Assembly: GCA_028691405.1 (NCBI GenBank)
Contig: JAQUZI010000022.1
Span: 1-5,827 of the forward strand
Direction of reading: 5' to 3'
DNA: 5,827 bases
Source of the DNA: Minisyncoccota bacterium
GTDB lineage: Bacteria > Patescibacteriota > Minisyncoccia > UBA6257 > JAKLIH01
This document shows, in pieces, positions 1 through 5,827 of this stretch. A program made the position numbers and the translations under genes. A model generated the notes under the pieces. That model was not told the origin of the DNA, did no database searches, and saw nothing but the letters and a program-made list of their open reading frames with translations. How positions within the stretch are numbered: the stretch's first letter is position 1; each line of letters begins with the position of its first letter.

Positions 1-572
1 GCATGAATTGTATTAAGAATTGCTTTTTCAATTCCAATCTCATTGTCTAAAATTTTAACAACGGGAGCAACGGCATTAGTTGTACAAGAACCATTAGAAA
101 CAACATCAAAATTATTTATTTCACTATCATTAATACCACTTAAAACAGTTTTCCCTTCAATTCCTTCTTCGCCTTTACCTGGAGCAGTAATAACCACTTT
201 TTTACTACCAGCTTGAATATGTTTTTTAGCATCAATGTATTTTTCAAATACACCAGTTGATTCAATAACCGTATCAATATTTAATTCATTTCAAGGCAAA
301 TTCAATGGATCTCTTTCATTAAAAACATATATTTCTTGATTGTTAATAATCAACTTGCCAACAGATTTGCATTTAGTAAATTGTTTTTGCTCATCTGTTT
401 TTTGAATTGGATAATTAAATCAACCATAAACAGTATCATGTTTTAATAAATAAATTAAATTATCAATATCAACTAAATCATTAATAGCTAATATTTTAAA
501 ATTTTGATTTGTAATTGCTTGACGTAAGAAACAACGACCAATTCTTCCAAAACCATTAATTGATAAATTCAT
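1..572 (-). CDS. gap: Glyceraldehyde-3-phosphate dehydrogenase, N-terminal 190 residues (3' end off the window)
   Basis: Cytosolic glycolytic enzyme that oxidises glyceraldehyde 3-phosphate to 1,3-bisphosphoglycerate with NAD. The translation from the ATG at 572 opens with the Rossmann motif INGFGRIGR (about residues 5-13), followed by an NDL motif of the kind seen in NAD-dependent forms. It then has ERDPLNLPW, VIESTGVF and the active-site motif SNGSCTTN, with the catalytic Cys at residue 163 (TGT, 84-86). It leaves the window at NTIH, just before the usual AYT. Two in-frame UGAs (420-422 and 291-293) encode Trp; the second is the conserved LPW tryptophan. About 190 of a usual 330-340 residues are present. 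Cys163 is about 11 residues later than usual because of an extra polar segment around residues 54-72. No Shine-Dalgarno sequence precedes the ATG. A candidate promoter lies just upstream. The family assignment is near certain; NAD rather than NADP preference is inference. Confidence 0.97.
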
Positions 573-604
573 AATATTTTTTTAAAAGATTTTTAACTAA
601 TTAA

Positions 605-633
605 AATATATACAATTTTTAAATAAAAATCAA
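605..633 (-). promoter_or_regulatory. Candidate sigma-70 type promoter for gap
   Basis: On the minus strand a -35-like TTGATT (633-628) is followed after 17 bases by a -10-like TATATT (610-605). A transcript would start near 598, leaving a leader of about 26 nt before the gap ATG at 572. The -35 box begins one base after the stop codon of the upstream sugar transferase gene. Spacing and hexamers fit the sigma-70 consensus well, but the region is nearly all A and T, so chance matches are common. The 62-bp gap is the only non-trivial intergenic space in the window, which adds some support. Confidence 0.38.
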
Positions 634-634
634 A

Positions 635-1939
635 TTAAACAAAAGGAACTTTTAAAGTTTTAATGATAATATACAGATCTAATCAGATTGAATAATTTTT
701 AATATAGAATAAATCATATTTTAACTTCTCTTGAGCTTCATTAATAGAATGAGTATTTTTTTGATTTATTTGAGCTCAACCAGTAAGCCCCGGAGTAACT
801 AAATGACGTATATTATAGAAATTAATATTTTCTTTAAAAACATTGGCTAATTCTTTTTCTTCTGGTCTTGGCCCAACAAATGATATGTCTCCTTTTAAGA
901 TATTAATAAATTGAGGCCATTCATCGATATAGAAACGACGTAAAAATTGACCAATTAAAGTAATACGCTTGTCACCAGGTAAAGTCCAAGCTGGACCATC
1001 TTGACGTGCATTTTCTTGCATAGTTCTAAATTTATACAATACAATATCTTTATTATTCTTACCACATCTTTTACTTAAATAAAATATAGGACCTTTAGAT
1101 GTTAATTTGATTAAAAGAATTACAATAATCCATAAAGGAAATGTAATGATTAAAAACAATAATGATAAGAAGACATCAAAAAGTCTTTTTGCAAAAACAC
1201 TTAAAGAATATTTATTCGGATTAATTTTTTCTAGAAATCAATCATGTTCTATAACCTCAACCGGTATTTTTCTAAAAATTGATTCGTAAAAAACTTCAAA
1301 TGTTTGAAAATTAATATTATCAAATAACAAAGAATAAAGTTTATCATTTGATACTTTTTTATCATCCAAAACAACGGTTTGAATATTGTTTTGAATAATA
1401 AAGTCTTTTAAATACTCTAAATCACTAGTTTCAGGATAAATAAAAATCTTTATACCAAAAAAATCATTATCATTTACTGTTTTTTGTATTTCAGAATGCA
1501 ATTTTGTATCTTTCAAAAACAAAACATTGATTTTTTCTAAAGGACTTTTATAACTAACAAATGTATGATTAAAATAAATTAATAAACTAGCTAATATTCA
1601 AAACAATATTAAATTTGTTTTTGGAGTTAATCCAATAGGCATGATATAGAAATAAACAATACCAATTAGAAAAATAAACAATTGGATTCTGCCAAAAAAA
1701 GCAACAAAATCACTTCCCTTTAATTTAAAACCATAATCGTATAGATTATTAATAAAATACAAAAACATTGATAAAGCAATTAAAGGTGTAAAAGCAATTA
1801 AATGATCAAAAACAATTTGTTCAGAAATATTGTTTTGAAATCTAAAAGCAACTACTAATAATAAGCTTAGATAGAATATAATCAAATCAATGATTAATAA
1901 AAACAATCCATAATATTTTTTATAAAAATTAATACTCAT
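635..1939 (-). CDS. Polyprenyl-phosphate sugar-1-phosphate transferase (polyisoprenyl glycosylphosphotransferase, 434 aa, UGA=Trp)
   Basis: Likely starts surface glycan synthesis by moving a sugar-1-phosphate from a nucleotide sugar to undecaprenyl phosphate at the inner face of the membrane (WcaJ/WbaP/PglC superfamily). The first half has four predicted membrane helices (about residues 11-33, 46-64, 84-104, 108-125). A soluble region follows (about 138-234), resembling the CoA-binding/Rossmann-like domain of this family but without a clear glycine-rich motif. The catalytic bacterial sugar transferase domain is 251-434. It starts at KRLFD and a membrane-embedded helix, then has YKFRTM (302-307), the Asp-Glu catalytic pair in IDEWPQ (D339, E340), VGPRP (355-359), PGLTGW (383-388) and a typical YDLFYIKN tail. 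Four UGAs encode Trp (1598-1600, 1238-1240, 776-778, 683-685), including the W of PGLTGW; three UGG are also used. The start at 1939 is the first ATG after an in-frame UAA and lies 4 bp after the ligase stop. Which sugar it uses cannot be told. Confidence 0.95.
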
Positions 1940-1943
1940 ATTA

Positions 1944-4250
1944 TTAATTTAAATTATTTAATTCTATTTCTAATTCTTTTAATTTTTTCTCAATTTCAGA
2001 ACTATATTTTGTAAATCTTTCTTCTTCGTATACCTTTTTAGCCTGATCTAATGCTTTCTTAGCATTATCAAAATCATTCTTTAAAATATATGCTCTGGAT
2101 AATTCCATAAATAATTGAAAACGCTTTGGATTGCCAGGAATATATATTTGTAAAACTTTAATAGCATAATCTGGTTCATTGTATTTATTAAAATTAATTA
2201 CAGTTGTCATTACCTGATCAATTGATTCAAAAACAATTTCTTTTTCATAACTTTTAATTAAATTCTTAATACCTTCTTCTGGTCTATGTAAATTATCAAT
2301 TAAATTAACCCCATAAACTCAATAAAATTTAGCACTTTCAGGATATGTTTTTATTGCTTTTCTAATTATTTCCTCACCTAATACTCAGTCTTTTTCATTG
2401 TCAGAATTAAATAGAATTTGAGTATAGAAAAAATCTAATTCAGGTTGATTGATATTATATTTTTTAGTTAAATTAACAATTTCAGTTGCATTTTTAACAT
2501 CTTTTGGTTGAATTTTAATTTCAGGGTTAACAGCTTTAGAAGCAATATGAGCTAATTGAACAAGATAGATATGAGTACGATGAGGATATTTTTTATATGA
2601 AAACTGTTGATTCTTAAAAGCAATATCATAATATTCTTCTAATTGAGCTTTAGACATATTTTTTTGATTTTTAACAAAGATATCAAAAAAACCAAAATAT
2701 AGAGCATCTTTATGTGGAGAACGAATGAGATGTAAATTTTTAATATCATTTAAAGCAGTTTCAGCTTTATCATTACTAACTAAATGATCAATTCGCTTAA
2801 CCATATTATCATAATAAAAAATATATAAATTGAATCAATAAATACTTAATCCAATTAATATCAATGATAAAATTAAAACAAAATCTTTAATTTTTGAAGG
2901 TATTTTTTCTAAATCTAAATTAATTTTTTTACTATTAGATAAGAATATGATATAGGCAAGCAAAAGACAAAAACCAATAAAACCTTCAAAAACATCAAAT
3001 ACAAAAATGTTTTGAATGAAGTAAGCAGCAATACCTAAGATAAGAGACAGGCCAGCATAAAAATCAATCTTGTTTTCAATCATTAAATCACGAATATTCT
3101 TATACCCAAAAACATATATACAAGCAAAAAACACAAATCCAATAATACCCGTTGTAGCTAATATTTCAATTGGCATATTATGAGCTTTATCAAACCTGTT
3201 TTCACGAGGTAAAACTTCAACCATCATATTATCAAAATTATTTTGATAACAAATTTCGAAATTATCAAAACCATAACCAAGAAATGGCTTTTGCAAAAAG
3301 CAATCAATACCAATTTTAGAAACAATGATACGACTAAAAGAAGAACCATCTTTAAGATTCATGGATGTTAGCCGATGTAAAATATAGTTATTTTTAATAA
3401 AATCATTGTTTTTAAAAACAAATACAACCGAAAACACTGTTAATAATGAAATTAAAACAATTAAACTAATTTTTTGAACATTTATTCTCAATAAATAATT
3501 TAATTCATTATTGGGATTAAATACTAAACTAATTAGAAATATAAGGCCGGTAACACCTAAAGCAAGAAAAGCACCTCTAGAGCCAGTTAAAGCAATAAAT
3601 AATATATAAATAATAGCAATTAATACATGTCATCATAATCCTTTTTGTTGTTTTTGAAGTTTTTCAAAAAACAAATGCAAATTAAGATAGAAAAATATTA
3701 ATATAAGAGCAGCAAAGAAAATTGGGTTTCCAGCAAATCCATAAAAACGATCACTAAATATACTTGTTTGGTTAGCAATGTGTCTAGTAACAAAAGTATA
3801 TAAAGCAATACTTCCAGTCGATACAATTAAAATATTTCACCAATGTATTAATTTTATTCAAGCTTCCTTGCTTTTAATAACACTAGAAATAATTAAGACA
3901 AAGAGAAAGAAATGAATTAAATTAAATGTACCCATCATTCTTTCAGGTGTTGATCAAAAACTTTGAGCTGGATCAGGGCTAAATATTCCCGAAAAGAAAC
4001 AAGCAACAATAAACAAAAAGAAAGAAATTAATAAATTGTTTTTTGAAGGTAAATATTTTTTATTTTTCAATATTAACCATATATACAAAAATAGCATTAA
4101 GCTTACAAAAACACGGAAAAGAATTGTTTTAGCTGTTACATATGGATAAATTACAGCATTTAGGTATATGCCAGGAGACAAGGCTAATATTAAAGTTAAA
4201 AAAGATATGATTTTAACTAAAACTTTTTCAGAAATATATTTTAATAACAT
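1944..4250 (-). CDS. O-antigen ligase-like polytopic membrane protein with C-terminal TPR region (768 aa, UGA=Trp)
   Basis: Likely transfers or polymerises lipid-linked glycan at the outer face of the membrane (WaaL/Wzy/PglL superfamily). About 12-13 hydrophobic helices fill residues 1-480. Family signatures are the SFW...ERMMGTF segment after the third helix (from residue 97), TGSRGA (222-227), KDGSSFSR with R307, FLGYGFDNFE (323-332) and DKAHN (354-358), whose His357 matches the catalytic-region His of the large external loop. A last helix near 457-480 leads into a soluble tail (about 483-768), presumably outside the membrane, with helical repeats. The clearest TPR is about 715-748, carrying ELSRAYILKNDFDNAKKALD. 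Eight UGAs encode Trp (3954, 3858, 3837, 3633, 3630, 2835, 2385, 2319 as lowest coordinate of each codon); two UGG occur. I read the whole frame and found no UAA or UAG before 1946-1944. The ATG lies 2 bp after the rpoD stop, suggesting translational coupling. Lipid ligase, polymerase and protein O-oligosaccharyltransferase cannot be separated by sequence here. Confidence 0.93.
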
Positions 4251-4252
4251 AA

Positions 4253-5611
4253 TTATAGGTTGTTATGTTCAAAAAATTCTTTAAGACGACTAATTAAAGG
4301 ATGATTCTTTAATTTTTTCAAAGCTTTCATTTCAATTTGTCTAATACGTTCACGAGTAACACCAAATACTTCACCAACTTCTTCTAAAGTATGAGGAATG
4401 CCATCTTCTAAGCCAAAACGCATTCGTAATACTTTTTGTTCACGAGGTAAAATATCTTTTAATATTTCATTTAATTGTTGAATCATAAGGTCTTGAGAAG
4501 CAGAGTCTTCAGGTGATATTGTACTCTCGTCTTTAATAATATCTTTATATGAACTATCATTTTCTTCATCATCAGAAAATGGCTTATCTAAAGAAAATGT
4601 ATCTTGATTGATTTTCTTTAGATATCTTACTTCTTCAACGGCTAAACCTAATTCAGCAGCTAATTCTTCTGGTGATGGTTCTCTGTCTAAAATTTGAATT
4701 AGATTACGGTTAGCTTTACGGTAACGAGTTAAAACTTCAACAATATGAACCGGAATACGAATAGTACGAGAATGATCAGCTATAGCACGAGATATACCTT
4801 GACGAATTCAACAAGTGGCATAGGTAGAAAAACGATAGCCTTTACGTGGATCAAATTTTTCAACCGCACGACGTAAACCAATATTCCCTTCTTGAATTAA
4901 ATCTAAAAGATCAAGATTGCGAGTTTGAGCAGCAAATTTTTTAGCAATATTAACAACTAATCTTAAATTAGCTTCAAGCATTCTTTTTTGAGCTGAAGGG
5001 TCTTTTTTCATTAATTTATCATATAACTCTTTTTCTTCTTCTGGCACAATTAAAGATATTTTACCTATTTCTTTAAGATATGTTTTAATATTATTAGGCG
5101 CGTTGTGTCATTCTTCAAGTGATGTTGATTTAACTAAATTTTCAATACTTAATTCTTTGTCTATTTCTAAAACATCAAGGTTCTTAGTAACAGTAACATT
5201 GTCACCAAATAAAGTATTAAAAATATCATCTAAATTTTTAACATTTAGTTCAGGGTGAGGTACTAAATTTAATATTTCACCGAAAGTAACAAAGCCCCTA
5301 ACATCATTTTTAGCTTTTAATATGTTTATAACCTCTTTTAATTCTTCTGGTTTTAATTTCTTTGTTTTTCTAGAAGATGTTGTTTTGGATTTTGATGCCT
5401 TTGTTTTTCTAGAAGGAGCTATTATTTTAACTTTTGACGGCTTTGTTTTACCTTTAATGATATTTTTTACTGATCTTTTTTTGACAGTTGTTTTTCTCTT
5501 AGTGGTTGTTTTTTTAGCTGGTTTTTTCACTGATTTAGCTTTTACAGTTTTTTTAGCAGTTTTTTTAACCGGCTTTTTAACTGTCTTTTTCTTATTGCTT
5601 GGTTTCACCAT
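4253..5611 (-). CDS. rpoD: Primary sigma factor RpoD (sigma-70 family, group 1, 452 aa, UGA=Trp)
   Basis: Directs RNA polymerase to housekeeping promoters. Residues 1-88 are a lysine-rich low-complexity tail (38 Lys/Arg, with KKP, KKT and SRKTK repeats). Residues 89-150 resemble sigma region 1.1. Region 1.2 begins near 172 (NNIKTYLKEIGK). Region 2 has ANLRLVVNIAKKF, LLDLIQEGNIGL and FSTYATCWIRQ. Region 3 has LIQILDREPSPEELAAELG, and the 3.2 finger has DKPFSDDEE. Region 4 has LPREQKVLRMRFGLEDG and the helix-turn-helix TLEEVGEVFGVTRERIRQIE (408-427). UGAs at 5108-5110 and 4808-4810 are Trp168 and Trp268; Trp268 is the conserved Trp just before IRQ. The Trp usually next to it, the first of the WW pair, is Cys267 (TGT, 4811-4813). 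A polar segment AAQTRNLDL makes region 2.1-2.2 about two residues longer than in E. coli, a variant I associate with Patescibacteria. The ATG at 5611 follows the dnaG stop by 9 bp without a Shine-Dalgarno sequence. Confidence 0.97.
5360..5415. repeat. Two direct copies of a 17-bp sequence in the rpoD 5' coding region
   Basis: CTTTGTTTTTCTAGAAG occurs at 5360-5376 and again at 5399-5415 on the plus strand, 39 bp (13 codons) apart and in the same reading frame. Each copy encodes SRKTK in the lysine-rich tail of the sigma factor. It looks like a small in-frame duplication within low-complexity coding DNA, not a regulatory or mobile element. Confidence 0.8.
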
Positions 5612-5620
5612 AATGTATTT

Positions 5621-5827
5621 TTATTGTAATTTATTAAGTTGATCACAAATGTTATTTAATTTATCTAAAAGTTCATTTATTTTTTCAGGCTGATTTTGTG
5701 ATTCAGCATTTTGAATTTCATTTTGTACTAACTTAATTTTGTTTTTAAAATATTCTTGCTTTAATATTTTAAAAAGATGAGAAATTTCTTCTAAAATTAT
5801 ATCATCTGGTTTATCTGTTAAGTCTTC
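5621..5827 (-). CDS. dnaG: DNA primase DnaG, C-terminal 68 residues (5' part off the window)
   Basis: Only the last 68 codons and the UAA stop (5623-5621) are inside the window. The fragment is charged and helical, with EEISHLFKILKQEYFKNKI, QNAESQNQPEKINELLDKLN and a CDQLNKLQ end. This matches in style the C-terminal helical tail of bacterial primases, where long helices with Glu, Lys and Leu end in a short low-conservation stretch. No catalytic TOPRIM or zinc-binding residues are visible because they lie upstream. The identification rests on this pattern and on the position 9 bp before rpoD, the common dnaG-rpoD arrangement in bacteria. No Trp or UGA codon occurs in the visible part. Another coiled helical protein ahead of rpoD remains possible. 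Confidence 0.75.
   Translation of the reverse strand, partial: EDLTDKPDDIILEEISHLFKILKQEYFKNKIKLVQNEIQNAESQNQPEKINELLDKLNNICDQLNKLQ

Noticed and set aside
616..629. Inverted repeat TTTTTAAATAAAAA between the sugar transferase and gap, as a possible terminator
   Set aside because: The stem is six A-T pairs with a two-base loop and no G-C pairs, too weak for an intrinsic terminator. It also lies inside the spacer of the candidate gap promoter.
573..634. Small RNA, tRNA or riboswitch in the only intergenic gap
   Set aside because: The 62 bp are nearly all A/T, with no tRNA-like or conserved aptamer structure that I can recognise, and are too short for most such elements.
1107..1289. Plus-strand ORF of 60 codons
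   Set aside because: It lies wholly opposite the conserved sugar transferase domain and resembles no protein; it is a chance open frame.
635..4250. Decayed or frameshifted pseudogenes: the ligase and sugar transferase appear broken into several ORFs under the standard code
   Set aside because: All pieces of each gene are in the same frame, every break is a UGA, no UAA or UAG intervenes, and rpoD and gap, which should be essential, show the same breaks at conserved Trp positions.
291..5110. UGA decoded as glycine, as in Gracilibacteria and Absconditabacteria
   Set aside because: The UGAs fall on conserved Trp columns (LPW, PGLTGW, Trp before IRQ), and glycine is already encoded normally by GGN at the Gly positions of these motifs.
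5322..5642. Plus-strand ORF of 106 codons encoding a hydrophobic Phe/Leu/Val-rich peptide
   Set aside because: It is the antisense of the lysine-rich AAA/AAG codons of the rpoD tail, which read as TTT/CTT on the other strand. It has no family resemblance and also overlaps the dnaG end.

Overview
The window is a very AT-rich, almost fully coding stretch with every gene on the minus strand. Read with the standard code, three of the genes fall apart into two to four in-frame pieces. In every case the break is a UGA, never UAA or UAG. With UGA read as tryptophan (translation table 4 style), the pieces join into four long ORFs that match known families end to end. Several UGAs fall on near-invariant Trp positions: the LPW of GAPDH, the PGLTGW of the bacterial sugar transferase domain, and the region 2.3/2.4 Trp before IRQ in the primary sigma factor. 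I count 16 in-frame UGA and 5 UGG Trp codons, and all four visible stop codons are UAA.

Layout in transcription order (right to left): the 3' end of dnaG (primase, 5621-5827), rpoD (primary sigma factor, 4253-5611), a 768-residue O-antigen-ligase-like membrane protein with a C-terminal TPR region (1944-4250), a 434-residue polyprenyl-phosphate sugar-1-phosphate transferase (635-1939), a 62-bp gap with a candidate promoter, and the 5' part of gap (GAPDH, 1-572). The first four genes are separated by only 9, 2 and 4 bp and look like one operon. gap may have its own promoter.

Functionally, dnaG-rpoD is the familiar macromolecular-synthesis pair. The two genes after it belong to surface glycan assembly. 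The sugar transferase would load the first sugar phosphate onto undecaprenyl phosphate at the inner membrane face. The ligase-like protein would transfer or polymerise the finished glycan at the outer face. GAPDH is glycolytic.

Organism: the ligase with TPR tail, the lysine-rich N-terminus and region 1.1 of the sigma factor, and the variant sigma region 2 spacing look to me like Patescibacteria (CPR). The code, however, is that of Mollicutes-type organisms. The well-known CPR recoding (Gracilibacteria, Absconditabacteria) makes UGA glycine, which does not fit here. A CPR-like gene set with UGA=Trp is the main point of interest. The taxonomic placement is inference from sequence style. The UGA=Trp reading is directly supported. 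I see no RNA genes, mobile elements or CRISPR arrays.
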